DNA from: an uncultured Bacteroidia bacterium
GTDB taxonomy: Bacteria; Bacteroidota; Bacteroidia; Bacteroidales; F082
NCBI GenBank assembly: GCA_902802535.1
Contig: CADCML010000002.1
Span: 1 to 64,000 of the forward strand
DNA: 64,000 bases
Reading direction: 5' to 3'
In this document: piece by piece, positions 7,201 to 15,356 of the stretch
Layout of the letters: the number at the start of each line of letters is the position of its first letter
Numbering within the stretch: position 1 is the stretch's first letter
Notes under the pieces: generated by a model
What the model was told of the DNA's origin: nothing
Database searches by the model: none
What the model saw: the letters and a program-made list of their open reading frames with translations, nothing else
Translations under genes and position numbers: made by a program

Positions 7201-8490
7201 CTAATCCTTCAAACATCCTATCGGGATGATTTTCACGCCATCAGGCCGCGTGTAAGCCAACTGTCCTCCAGTCAGGATGATGAGCAAATCCGGTTCGCGA
7301 AGCTGGTTTTTCGGATTCTCAGCATTGTGTTTTTTTATCAGTTCCTTCAACTGTAGCAGATGACCAGCACCCTCATCTATTTCGCGGCTCCCTAATTTAC
7401 ATTCAATCAGCGCATACCGCCCATCGTCAAGGTGTAGCACGAAATCAGCCTCCAAGTCATAGCGGTCGTGATAATAACTGATATAGCCGCCCAAACTTTG
7501 TGAATAAACCCTCAAGTCCCTGACGCACAGACATTCGAAGATGAATCCGAAAGTTTTCATGTCGGTCATCAGCACATCGGGCGACAGACCCAAGGCCGCA
7601 ACCGCCATTGACGGGTCTGCAAGTTCGCGTTTCAAGCCGCTTCTGATGGCGCTCTTGGAGCGAATGGCTGGACTCCAAGCCTCAATGTCCTGAATGAGAA
7701 ACAGTTTCTGCAAGGCTTGTTGGTAATCGTCAAAGGTGGGCAAAGAGAGGTTCTCAGCCGTCGCAATGACATCATCCACAATGCTTTTCTTCTTGGCCAA
7801 TGTAGACAGGTTGCGGGCATACGAGCGCAAAATGGCGTGTGTGAGGCTGGCACTGCGGTTGACACCGTCAATGTTTTGGACGTCCACCTCGCAGACGGTC
7901 GTAATGTAGTTTTTTGCTATCAGCAGTTGCGCCTTGTCCGTCTTTCTGCTCAATGATGCAGGCCAACCGCCACGGCAAGCGGCAAACACAAGCCGCTCAA
8001 TGCTCAAATCCGATGGGATGCCGTCAATGTCGAGGTTGGGGTCGTCGAAAAGTTGGTGCAAAGATACGCTTCCGTTCGACTCCATTGACTCGAACAGGCT
8101 CATGGGCAACATCTTCAGCCTTGCGATTCTTCCTGCTCCACTATGCCTGATTTTTGTGCGGTCAACGGCGTTTGAACCAGTCAGAATAAACTGCCCTGGT
8201 TCGCCGCGGTCATCCACCATCGTCCTGACAGCGTCCCACAAAACGGGCGCCACCTGCCATTCGTCAAGCAACCGAGGCGTGGCTCCTTTCAATAGAATGG
8301 AAGGTTTGGTTTGGGCCGTGGCCAAATTGGCCTCAATGTGATCAGGCTCCTGCATTTTCAGGACACTCTTGGCTTGTTGCATGGCAGTGGTGGTCTTTCC
8401 GCACCATTTCGGGCCTTCAATCAACACGGCTCCGAAAGCGTCTAAATATTCAGATAATTGGGTGTCAAAAACACGATGTAAATAATCCAT
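7201..8490 (-). CDS. AAA-type ATPase with DUF4143 domain
   Basis: A 429-residue protein. The N-terminal ATPase domain has a Walker A (GPKWCGKTTT, about residues 27-36), a LLDEWQ Walker-B-like strand near 95, and LTGSNAVDRTK (sensor region). The C-terminal part (about 200-420) carries the DUF4143 features, including the nuclease-fold-like ESGYLLQ-type segment ADFVLHLDDGRYALIECKLG. This family is widespread in Bacteroidota and host-associated bacteria, often in many copies; its role is unsettled. It stands alone, read toward the BspA-like gene. A minus-strand promoter box lies at 8517-8524, with 23-bp tandem repeats just upstream of it. Confidence 0.88.
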   Translation of the reverse strand: MDYLHRVFDTQLSEYLDAFGAVLIEGPKWCGKTTTAMQQAKSVLKMQEPDHIEANLATAQTKPSILLKGATPRLLDEWQVAPVLWDAVRTMVDDRGEPGQFILTGSNAVDRTKIRHSGAGRIARLKMLPMSLFESMESNGSVSLHQLFDDPNLDIDGIPSDLSIERLVFAACRGGWPASLSRKTDKAQLLIAKNYITTVCEVDVQNIDGVNRSASLTHAILRSYARNLSTLAKKKSIVDDVIATAENLSLPTFDDYQQALQKLFLIQDIEAWSPAIRSKSAIRSGLKRELADPSMAVAALGLSPDVLMTDMKTFGFIFECLCVRDLRVYSQSLGGYISYYHDRYDLEADFVLHLDDGRYALIECKLGSREIDEGAGHLLQLKELIKKHNAENPKNQLREPDLLIILTGGQLAYTRPDGVKIIPIGCLKD

Positions 8491-8516
8491 ACAAAAACAT
8501 CTCTAATTATTTGGTG

Positions 8517-8524
8517 CAAAGGTA
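8517..8524 (-). promoter_or_regulatory. Bacteroidota -7 box (TACCTTTG) for the DUF4143 ATPase
   Basis: Exact TAnnTTTG on the minus strand, ending 26 bases before the ATG at 8490. The 23-bp repeats at 8551-8639 occupy its -33 and upstream region. Confidence 0.6.
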
Positions 8525-8550
8525 ATAAATAATTCAATACCGCAATGGAA

Positions 8551-8639
8551 TTTTGTGTTTTTGTGGTATTTTGTTTTATGTTTTTGTGGTAATTTACTTT
8601 ATGTTTTTGCGGTATTTTACTTTATGTTTTTGCGGTGTT
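8551..8639. repeat. four tandem 23-bp repeats upstream of the DUF4143 ATPase promoter
   Basis: Units start at about 8551 (partial), 8571, 8594 and 8617 and share the core TTTATGTTTTTGYGGTATT. The last two differ only at one base near the end. They sit directly upstream of the minus-strand promoter box. Evenly spaced copies suggest an operator for a cooperative regulator, or a slippage-prone switch. They also lie in the downstream-side flank of the glycosyltransferase gene, which ends at 8679. Confidence 0.7.
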
Positions 8640-8678
8640 TTTTCGTTTACACCTTTCTTCATCATACTCTTCCGATAT

Positions 8679-9848
8679 TTATTCCCTCCCCACATTCATG
8701 CGCCCCATCAGTCGGAGCCAAGGCGAGAGGAAAGCAAACAGGAAATCATAAACAATCAGTCCGGGCAACAGTCCTTTTTCTCCCAGACGCTTTGAGGCTT
8801 TGTGGTAGATAATCATTTGGCTGCCAAAGCGAAGCAGGAAGAAAAACACCAAAATCGGGATGTAGAACGCCGCGCCGCCGGTGATGACAAAGGCAGGCTT
8901 GGCGCAAAGGGCGATAAGAGCGATGAAGGACGCATAAAACAGTAGCTGCGAGCCGTAAAACAAACTCAGCATCAGCCGCGAACGTCCGTCGTATTTCGAA
9001 ACGGTGGAGTAGCGGCTGCTCTTTTGCCGCATCCACAGCTTGAAGCTGCTGGTGGGAGTGGTGAGGATGGCGTTTTCGGCATCAATCAGCACCTCTGTGT
9101 TCTTTTTGGTGCTTACCTTGTTGATGAACAAATCGTCTTCGCCCACGGCCGTGGTGTAATGCGAGATAAAGCCTTTGTTTCTGAAAAACAGCTCCTTGCG
9201 ATACGAAAGATTCTTGCCGATGCCCATGTAGGCGTGGTGGTTCAAGGCGGCTGAGAGGTAGAGCAGGCCGTTTTGGAGGGCATCGAAGCGCATGAGGTGG
9301 TTGAGGCTGCCTTTCTTTTGCACATAGGGACTATAGCCGATGACGATTTCGGTTTGATGGTTGTAGCGGTTCACCACGCTGCGCAGCCATTGGTCGTTGA
9401 CGGGCATACAGTTGAAGTCGGTGAGCACGATGAGGTCGTTTTGCGCCGATTTGATGCCCATCGAGAGCGGGAACTTCTTGCCGTTGAAGAAGTTAAGGTG
9501 CTGCTTGAGTTGTACAGGCTTCACGCGGGGCTCCCTGCGTTCCAGGTCCTTCAGGTATTCCTCGGTTTCGTCGTCGGAGCAGTCGTTCACGACAACAATC
9601 TCAAAATCAGGGTAATCCTGGTTGAGCAAAACGGGAATCAATTCGGTAAGGTATTCGTAGGCATCGCGGGCACAAAGCACGATGGACGCAGGCTCCAGTT
9701 CCTCGTCGAGTTTCGGGCGTGCGTTCCGCTTGTAGAAGGCGACTTTCGAAAACTGGGCCCAATGGAAGTACAACTGAATGACAAGGCAAACGCCAAAGAC
9801 GACTAAGAGAATGAAACTTAGGTTGTTATAATCAAAATTGATGTTCAC
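8679..9848 (-). CDS. membrane-bound family 2 glycosyltransferase
   Basis: A 389-residue protein. An N-terminal membrane helix (about 11-29) precedes a GT2 domain: ASIVLCARDAYEYLTELIPV, FEIVVVNDCSDDETEEYL, then DLIVLTDFNCMP in place of the usual DxD loop. GEDDLFINKV corresponds to the acceptor-side ED, and MRQKSSRY to the (Q/R)xxRW-type motif. Two or three membrane helices follow (about 290-345). It should transfer a sugar at the inner membrane, probably for surface polysaccharide or glycolipid synthesis; the donor and acceptor cannot be read from sequence. It is monocistronic, with its own promoter box at 9872-9879. Confidence 0.85.
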   Translation of the reverse strand: MNINFDYNNLSFILLVVFGVCLVIQLYFHWAQFSKVAFYKRNARPKLDEELEPASIVLCARDAYEYLTELIPVLLNQDYPDFEIVVVNDCSDDETEEYLKDLERREPRVKPVQLKQHLNFFNGKKFPLSMGIKSAQNDLIVLTDFNCMPVNDQWLRSVVNRYNHQTEIVIGYSPYVQKKGSLNHLMRFDALQNGLLYLSAALNHHAYMGIGKNLSYRKELFFRNKGFISHYTTAVGEDDLFINKVSTKKNTEVLIDAENAILTTPTSSFKLWMRQKSSRYSTVSKYDGRSRLMLSLFYGSQLLFYASFIALIALCAKPAFVITGGAAFYIPILVFFFLLRFGSQMIIYHKASKRLGEKGLLPGLIVYDFLFAFLSPWLRLMGRMNVGRE

Positions 9849-9871
9849 GGTGATAAAGGAATTTAGTTTTG

Positions 9872-9879
9872 CAAAGATA
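9872..9879 (-). promoter_or_regulatory. Bacteroidota -7 box (TATCTTTG) for the glycosyltransferase
   Basis: Exact TAnnTTTG on the minus strand, 23 bases before the ATG at 9848. Confidence 0.6.
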
Positions 9880-9890
9880 ATAAATAAGTT

Positions 9891-10007
9891 GATTTCAAGA
9901 TTTCAAAAATTTCAAGATTTCAAGATTTCAGAATTTTTTCATCAACAATTGACTACGTCGAATTAAAATTTCAACAATTCAACAACTCAACAATCAACAA
10001 TTGACTA
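9891..10007. repeat. intergenic microrepeats before tgt
   Basis: Bases 9891-9931 carry repeated ATTTCAAG units, the reverse complement of the motif at 4917-4952. A 15-base direct repeat ATCAACAATTGACTA occurs at 9941-9955 and again at 9993-10007, where its last two bases form the TA of the tgt promoter box. No gene is seen here. Confidence 0.65.
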
Positions 10008-10013
10008 TTTTTG
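10006..10013 (+). promoter_or_regulatory. Bacteroidota -7 box (TATTTTTG) for tgt
   Basis: Exact TAnnTTTG ending 15 bases before the ATG at 10029, implying a very short leader. Confidence 0.6.
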
Positions 10014-10028
10014 CACAAAATTTCGAGG

Positions 10029-11159
10029 ATGAATTACACGATTACAGCCAACGACCCGAAAAGCAATGCCCGCGCTGGCATGCTCCTCACCGACCATGGC
10101 CCGATTGAAACGCCCATCTTCATGCCGGTCGGCACGGTGGGCTCCGTCAAGGCCTGCCACCTCCGCGACGTGCGCGACGAAGTGAAGGCGCAAATCATTC
10201 TGGGCAACACCTACCATCTCTATCTGCGTCCTGGTTTGGAAGTGCTTGAAGCCGCCGGAGGCTTGCACAAGTTCAACGGCTGGGACCGTCCCATCCTGAC
10301 CGACAGCGGTGGTTTCCAGGTGTTTTCGCTCACGGGCATTCGCAAGATGAAGGAAGAAGGTGTCACTTTCCAGTCGCATATCGACGGTTCGCGCCATTTG
10401 TTCACCCCTGAGCGTGTGATTGATATCCAGCGCAGTATCGGGGCCGACATCATGATGGCCTTTGACGAATGTACGCCTGGCACGGCCGACTACAAATACG
10501 CCAAGCCTTCGATGGAACTCACCCACCGCTGGCTCGACCGCTGCTTGGAGCGTTTCCAGTCGACGGAACCCAAATACGGCTACGAACAGGCCTTGTTTCC
10601 CATCGTTCAAGGCTGCGTCTACCGCGACCTTCGCGAGAAATCGGCGGAATACATTGCTTCGAAGAATGCTGCAGGCAACGCCATTGGTGGCCTTGCCGTG
10701 GGCGAGCCTACAGAGGTGATGTATGAGATGATTGAGTTGGTCAACACGATACTGCCCAAAGACCGTCCGCGTTACCTGATGGGCGTGGGCACACCCGCCA
10801 ACATCCTCGAAAGCATTTCGCGTGGTGTCGACATGTTCGACTGCGTCATGCCTACGCGCAACGGACGTAACGGCATGATTTTCACTTCCGAAGGCATCAT
10901 CAACCTGAAAAACGAGAAGTGGAAGCAAGACTTTTCTCCCGTCGACCCCAATGGCGAAACTTTCGTGGATGCGCAATATTCGAGGGCTTATCTGCGTCAT
11001 CTGTTCGTCGCGGGCGAAATTCTCGGCCCGATGATCGCCAGCCTCCACAACATCGGTTTCTACCTGTGGTTGGTGCGCGAGGCACGCAAGCACATCATCG
11101 CCGGCGACTATGCCGAGTGGCGCGACATGATGCTGCCTAAAGTTACCAAACGATTGTAA
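10029..11159 (+). CDS. tgt: queuine tRNA-ribosyltransferase (tRNA-guanine transglycosylase)
   Basis: A 376-residue enzyme that exchanges guanine-34 of GUN-anticodon tRNAs for a queuine precursor. The family motifs are visible: GPIETPIFMPVGTVGSVKA, LTDSGGFQVFSL (first catalytic Asp), FDECTPG, FPIVQGCVY, GGLAVGEP, and FDCVMPTRNGRNG (second catalytic Asp). One oddity: the zinc-site CxCxxC expected before YSRAYL is replaced by the non-cysteine sequence ETFVDAQ, while the later ligand His (SLHNIGFY) is kept. The first in-frame start in this region is a TTG inside the promoter, so ATG at 10029 was chosen. The next gene begins at the base after its stop codon. Confidence 0.93.
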   Translation: MNYTITANDPKSNARAGMLLTDHGPIETPIFMPVGTVGSVKACHLRDVRDEVKAQIILGNTYHLYLRPGLEVLEAAGGLHKFNGWDRPILTDSGGFQVFSLTGIRKMKEEGVTFQSHIDGSRHLFTPERVIDIQRSIGADIMMAFDECTPGTADYKYAKPSMELTHRWLDRCLERFQSTEPKYGYEQALFPIVQGCVYRDLREKSAEYIASKNAAGNAIGGLAVGEPTEVMYEMIELVNTILPKDRPRYLMGVGTPANILESISRGVDMFDCVMPTRNGRNGMIFTSEGIINLKNEKWKQDFSPVDPNGETFVDAQYSRAYLRHLFVAGEILGPMIASLHNIGFYLWLVREARKHIIAGDYAEWRDMMLPKVTKRL

Positions 11160-12239
11160 ATGAAGAAAATAGACGCATATATCTTCAAGAAGTATCTTGG
11201 CACCTTCTTCTTTGCCATCTCGATGCTCATCCTTGTCGTCATCATCTTCGACGTTTCGGAAAACATCGATAGCTTTTTGAAACATAATGCGCCGTGGCAA
11301 AAGGTGGTAGTCGACTACTACATCATGTCGATACCTTATTATATCAACTTGTTCATCCACTTGTTCGCCTTCATCGCCGTGGTGTTTTTCACCTCGAAGA
11401 TGGCGGCGCGCACCGAGATTGTGGCCATCCTTAGTAGCGGCATCAGTTTTTGGCGCTTCCTTTATCCTTACATGCTGGCCGCGATAAGTATCGGCATTAT
11501 GTCGTTGTATTTCGGCAACTTCTTGATTCCCAAAACCAACGAAATCCGCCGGCAGTTCAAGGACGAGTACATGGAAAAGCTAAGCCAAAGCGCAGGACGT
11601 AATGTGCATGTGCAGATTGGCAAGGACGAGTTCGTGTATGTGGAGAGCTATAACATCGTCAGGCAACACGGCTACAAGTTTTCGTGGGAAAAATATGAAG
11701 ATAACGAGCTGAAATTCAAGGTGATGTCGGATATGCTCTATCACGATACCGTGGCAATCAACAGCTGGAACATCGACCCTTACGCCATCCGTAACATCAA
11801 CGGGCGGGAAGAAACCTTGACGAAAGGCCGCAACCTCGACACTTTGCTTAACTTGTATCCCACTGACCTTTACAAGATGAAGGAGGATTTCGAGGAGATG
11901 AATTATTTCGAGTTGCGCGACCACATCCTAAGCATGAAAGAAAAAGGCTCGGAGGGTGTGAAGGCCTACGAGGTGGAGATGCACACCCGAATGTCGGCAC
12001 CCGCAGCCGTGCTCATTCTGACGCTCATCGGAGCTGCCCTTTCGAGCCGAAAGATAAGGGGAGGAATCGGTATGCATTTGGGCATTGGCATCACCATCGC
12101 TTTCGCCTACATTCTTTTTATGCAAGTTTCCAAGTCGTTCGCCATATCGGGCAGCTTGTCGCCTTTCCTTGCCGCCTGGATTCCCAACTTCATTTTCTGC
12201 ATGTTGGGCATCTATCTGCTGATAAAGGCACCGAAATGA
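11160..12239 (+). CDS. LptF/LptG family permease
   Basis: A 359-residue YjgP/YjgQ-type permease. Three N-terminal membrane helices (about 13-33, 56-78 and 97-120), a periplasmic beta-jellyroll of about 150 residues (RNVHVQIGKDEFVYVESYN...) and three C-terminal helices (about 275-355) match the LptF/G topology. These proteins pair with LptB2 to extract lipopolysaccharide and pass it to the outer membrane. Here the gene follows tgt with no gap, a pairing common in Bacteroidota. Whether it plays the F or G role cannot be decided from one copy. Confidence 0.88.
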   Translation: MKKIDAYIFKKYLGTFFFAISMLILVVIIFDVSENIDSFLKHNAPWQKVVVDYYIMSIPYYINLFIHLFAFIAVVFFTSKMAARTEIVAILSSGISFWRFLYPYMLAAISIGIMSLYFGNFLIPKTNEIRRQFKDEYMEKLSQSAGRNVHVQIGKDEFVYVESYNIVRQHGYKFSWEKYEDNELKFKVMSDMLYHDTVAINSWNIDPYAIRNINGREETLTKGRNLDTLLNLYPTDLYKMKEDFEEMNYFELRDHILSMKEKGSEGVKAYEVEMHTRMSAPAAVLILTLIGAALSSRKIRGGIGMHLGIGITIAFAYILFMQVSKSFAISGSLSPFLAAWIPNFIFCMLGIYLLIKAPK

Positions 12240-12341
12240 TTTGAGAATCAATGGGTTATTATTTTTATGCAAAAAATTGGCCTGGTTTTGCCGACTTTTC
12301 CTTAATTTAGCAACGTCTTACCATCCTAAAACAAGAGAATT

Positions 12342-12953
12342 ATGCACATCGCAGTAGCAGGCAATATTGGTTCGGGGAAAACGACCCTCACGGGGCTCCT
12401 TGCCAAACATTTCAATTGGAAGCCTCATTATGAGGAAGTTGAGCACAATCCTTACTTAGACAGTTTCTATGAGGACATGCAACGTTGGTCGTTCAACATC
12501 CAGATTTTCTTCCTCAACAGCCGCTTCCGTCAGGTGATGGACATCCGCAACAGCGGCGAGGACGTGATTCAAGATCGTACCGTCTACGAGGATGCTTATA
12601 TCTTTGCCGCCAACCTCTATTCGATGGGTTTGATGGAAAACCGTGATTTTGAGAACTATAAGTCGCTGTTTGAGCTGATGACCAAGTTCTTGCAGCCGCC
12701 TGATTTGCTGATATACCTACGCGCTTCGGTGCCAACGCTGATTCGGCATATCGCCAAGCGCAACCGCGAGTTTGAGCAGTCCATCAGCATCAGCTACTTG
12801 ACCAACCTCAACGAGCGTTATGAAAAGTGGATTGAGGGCTACAAAGACGGCAAATTGCTCATCATCGACACTGACAACCTCGAGCTCGAGAATCCGGAAG
12901 ACCTCAGCACCGTCGTCGACCGCATCGAAGCCTCACTGAACGGATTGTTCTGA
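12342..12953 (+). CDS. deoxynucleoside kinase
   Basis: A 203-residue salvage enzyme phosphorylating deoxynucleosides. Walker A is at residues 7-14 (GNIGSGKTT), the EEVEHNPYLDSFYEDM segment holds the catalytic Glu, DRTVYEDAYIF is the DRS-like motif, and IRHIAKRNREFE is the LID arginine region. It resembles the deoxyguanosine/deoxyadenosine kinase group of bacteria. A TAATTTAG sequence at 12303-12310 may be a variant -7 box. kdsB follows 2 bases after the stop codon, so they likely share a transcript. Confidence 0.9.
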   Translation: MHIAVAGNIGSGKTTLTGLLAKHFNWKPHYEEVEHNPYLDSFYEDMQRWSFNIQIFFLNSRFRQVMDIRNSGEDVIQDRTVYEDAYIFAANLYSMGLMENRDFENYKSLFELMTKFLQPPDLLIYLRASVPTLIRHIAKRNREFEQSISISYLTNLNERYEKWIEGYKDGKLLIIDTDNLELENPEDLSTVVDRIEASLNGLF

Positions 12954-12955
12954 AA

Positions 12956-13714
12956 ATGAAAGTTGTAGGAATCATACCTGCCCGTTACGCTTCTACGCGA
13001 TTTCCTGGAAAGCCTTTGGCTTTGATTAAAGGGAAGCCGATGATTCAGCGCGTATATGAGCAGGCGCTGAAGGCGAAATTGGATGCCGTGGTGGTGGCCA
13101 CCGACGATGCTCGTATTGCTGACGCGGTGATGGACTTTGGCGGACAGTATGTCATGACGAGTCCCAACCACCGTAGCGGCACCGACCGTTGCCGAGAGGT
13201 ATTGGATTTGCTTGAAAACCAGTATGATGCCGTTATCAACATACAAGGCGACGAGCCTTTCATTGATCCGCGTCAAATTGGGATGATGCGCGATTTGATC
13301 AGTCGGGATGATACGGTGCTAGCTTCTTTGGCCAAGCGCATTGAGGACGAGGACGAGCTGTTCAGTCCCAATACGGTGAAAGTGGTGATGGATAAGGAAG
13401 GTAATGCGTTGTATTTCAGTCGCAATCCTGTTCCTTTCATGCGGAACGTGGACCGAGAGGACTGGTTGGGCAAAGGCGTTTTCTACAAACATATCGGCAT
13501 TTATGCTTACAAGGCGGAAGCCTTGCGCCAAATTGCTGAAATGCAGCCTTCTACTTTGGAAATGGCCGAATCGTTGGAGCAGTTGCGCTGGTTGGAAAAT
13601 GGTTTGCGCATCCGTATGGGCATCACACAAGAGGAGAACGTCTCGATTGACGAACCAAGCGATATTGACAAGGCAGAGCGATTTGCTGAAAACCAAACGA
13701 TTACAAGAAGATGA
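12956..13714 (+). CDS. kdsB: 3-deoxy-manno-octulosonate cytidylyltransferase
   Basis: A 252-residue enzyme making CMP-Kdo for lipopolysaccharide core synthesis. It starts with IIPARYASTRFPGKPL, the signature nucleotide-binding loop, followed by VVVATDDARIAD, HRSGTDRCREV, NIQGDEPFID (metal site) and KHIGIYAYKAEALR. Length equals the family norm. It starts 2 bases after the kinase gene and its stop overlaps the next start (ATGA at 13711-13714), so translation is coupled. Confidence 0.95.
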   Translation: MKVVGIIPARYASTRFPGKPLALIKGKPMIQRVYEQALKAKLDAVVVATDDARIADAVMDFGGQYVMTSPNHRSGTDRCREVLDLLENQYDAVINIQGDEPFIDPRQIGMMRDLISRDDTVLASLAKRIEDEDELFSPNTVKVVMDKEGNALYFSRNPVPFMRNVDREDWLGKGVFYKHIGIYAYKAEALRQIAEMQPSTLEMAESLEQLRWLENGLRIRMGITQEENVSIDEPSDIDKAERFAENQTITRR

Positions 13715-14652
13715 TTTCGATTGTTGAAGCCATATCAGACCTTTTGTTTGTCCGCGACACTGTGGTGGTGCCGGGATTGGGGGCCTTTGTGAAACACCCC
13801 CTCTCGGCAAAGGTGAATCCTGTGGCGAACCATTTTTCCATGCCCCATTGCGACATCATCTTTGATGCCAATTTGCGAGAAGATAACGATTTGATTGTTA
13901 GTTATATATCGGACAAGGACGGGGTTTCGATTAACGAGGCAAAGACGCAGTTGGTGCTGTTTGTTTCCGATTGTTTCAATAAGCTGAAGCAAGGGAAGAA
14001 GTTGACGTTTGATCGTATCGGCACGTTGCGTTTTGATTATGATAACAACCTCGTGTTTGAGCAGGATAAGTCGGTGAATTACAACGCCGATGCTTTCGGA
14101 TTGTGCGACTTTTACCCCAAGCCGGTGGTTTGCCCGAAATCGAAGGAAGAAATCAAGGCGGAGATTGAACAGCAGCAGAAGGAGAAGAACACGCTCGTTA
14201 CGGTGGACGAAAAGGCCGTGCACGAGGAAGAGGAGAAGCCGCATCGTAACGGCTGGCTGTGGGCCTTGGTTGGCCTTTTGATTGCCGCAGGTGTCCTCTA
14301 TGGTTTGCATGAGTTCGGCACCATCCGATTCCCTTGGGAAACTGACCAGCGTGGACCTATGAGTAAGCCTGGAACATACACGTTGCCGTTCTACGAAAAG
14401 AAATGGGAGTGGAAAGCACCTGTGAAAGAGGCCAATATCCGCATTGTGGCAGGATGTTTCGGACATGAAGAGGATGCTGCCCGTTTGACCAATTCGTTGC
14501 GAAAGAAAGGCTACAGTGCGGCCTTCCGTGAGTTGCGGGGCGACATGTGGTATGTGTCGTTCGGACGTTATGTCACCGACGAGGAAGCCACGGCTGCGCT
14601 TCGCGAGATTAGAGCTAATACCAACTACAAAGCTTGGATACTAAAGCCATAA
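13711..14652 (+). CDS. HU-domain / SPOR-domain envelope protein
   Basis: A 313-residue protein. Residues 1-130 resemble the CCDC81-type HU domain found in Bacteroidota (LFVRDTVVVPGLGAFVKHP, LTFDRIGTLRFDYD). A charged linker is followed by one membrane helix (about 186-204, WLWALVGLLIAAGVLYGLH). The last 75 residues (IRIVAGCFGHEEDAARL...) form a SPOR domain, which binds denuded peptidoglycan at division sites. So the protein should have its HU-like part in the cytoplasm and SPOR in the periplasm, linking septal wall and cytoplasmic partners. Coupled to kdsB by a 4-base overlap. Confidence 0.82.
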   Translation: MISIVEAISDLLFVRDTVVVPGLGAFVKHPLSAKVNPVANHFSMPHCDIIFDANLREDNDLIVSYISDKDGVSINEAKTQLVLFVSDCFNKLKQGKKLTFDRIGTLRFDYDNNLVFEQDKSVNYNADAFGLCDFYPKPVVCPKSKEEIKAEIEQQQKEKNTLVTVDEKAVHEEEEKPHRNGWLWALVGLLIAAGVLYGLHEFGTIRFPWETDQRGPMSKPGTYTLPFYEKKWEWKAPVKEANIRIVAGCFGHEEDAARLTNSLRKKGYSAAFRELRGDMWYVSFGRYVTDEEATAALREIRANTNYKAWILKP

Positions 14653-14664
14653 CAATAACCGACC

Positions 14665-15351
14665 ATGTCAAAAAAGAACAAACTAGAGCGATTTGCGGAG
14701 AACAAGACCTTTCCTAACTTGTTCGAATACAGCTATGAACGTATCATGGCCGAAGGCTTCCCATTGCAAGGAAAATGGCACGCCGACTTCTTCCACAACG
14801 ACAATCCCATCGTGCTGGAGTTGGGTTGCGGCAAAGGCGAATACACCGTCGGTTTGGCCCGCGCCCATCGTGATATAAATTATATAGGTGTCGACATCAA
14901 AGGCGCAAGGATTTGGCGAGGCTTGAAGCAGAGCAATGAGGAAGGCATGAAGAATGTGGCGTTTCTCCGTGCCCGCATCGACCAGATTGAGCATTTCTTT
15001 GCCAAGGACGAAGTTGCGGAGATTTGGGTCACCTTCCCCGACCCGCATCCGGGCGAGGGCGTGCGCAATGCGCGTCACCGCCTCACTTCGCCTGAGTTTT
15101 TGGAGCGTTACAGAAAAATCGTCCGTCCCGACGGCATCCTCAACCTGAAAACCGATAGCCCCATTATGTATGAGTTTACATTGCATGATGTAGTTGAAAA
15201 ACAAGGTCTTCCACTGCTCTATGCCACCGATGATCTTTACGCGAATGACGACAACCTCGAAGTGAAGACCATTCGCACCTTCTACGAACAGATGTGGCTC
15301 GACCAAGGCTTGACTATCAAATATATCAGATTCAGAATCAATAAAATATAA
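14665..15351 (+). CDS. trmB: tRNA (guanine-N7)-methyltransferase
   Basis: A 228-residue SAM-dependent enzyme that forms m7G46 in the tRNA variable loop. Visible motifs are [15 protein letters not shown] (SAM-binding motif I), [14 protein letters not shown], and [13 protein letters not shown] (the family's FPDPW-like loop, here with His). The C-terminal TFYEQMWL segment is also typical. It starts 12 bases after the SPOR gene and 5 bases before the next gene, so it is part of the same run. Confidence 0.93.
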   Translation: MSKKNKLERFAENKTFPNLFEYSYERIMAEGFPLQGKWHADFFHNDNPIVLELGCGKGEYTVGLARAHRDINYIGVDIKGARIWRGLKQSNEEGMKNVAFLRARIDQIEHFFAKDEVAEIWVTFPDPHPGEGVRNARHRLTSPEFLERYRKIVRPDGILNLKTDSPIMYEFTLHDVVEKQGLPLLYATDDLYANDDNLEVKTIRTFYEQMWLDQGLTIKYIRFRINKI

Positions 15352-15356
15352 GCATT

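Noticed and set aside
8551..8639. Possible CRISPR array
   Set aside because: Four adjacent 23-bp units without spacers and no cas genes; these are simple tandem repeats.
10005..11360. Antisense frame (451 codons) across tgt and the permease gene
   Set aside because: tgt motifs are intact on the plus strand; antisense product has no motifs.
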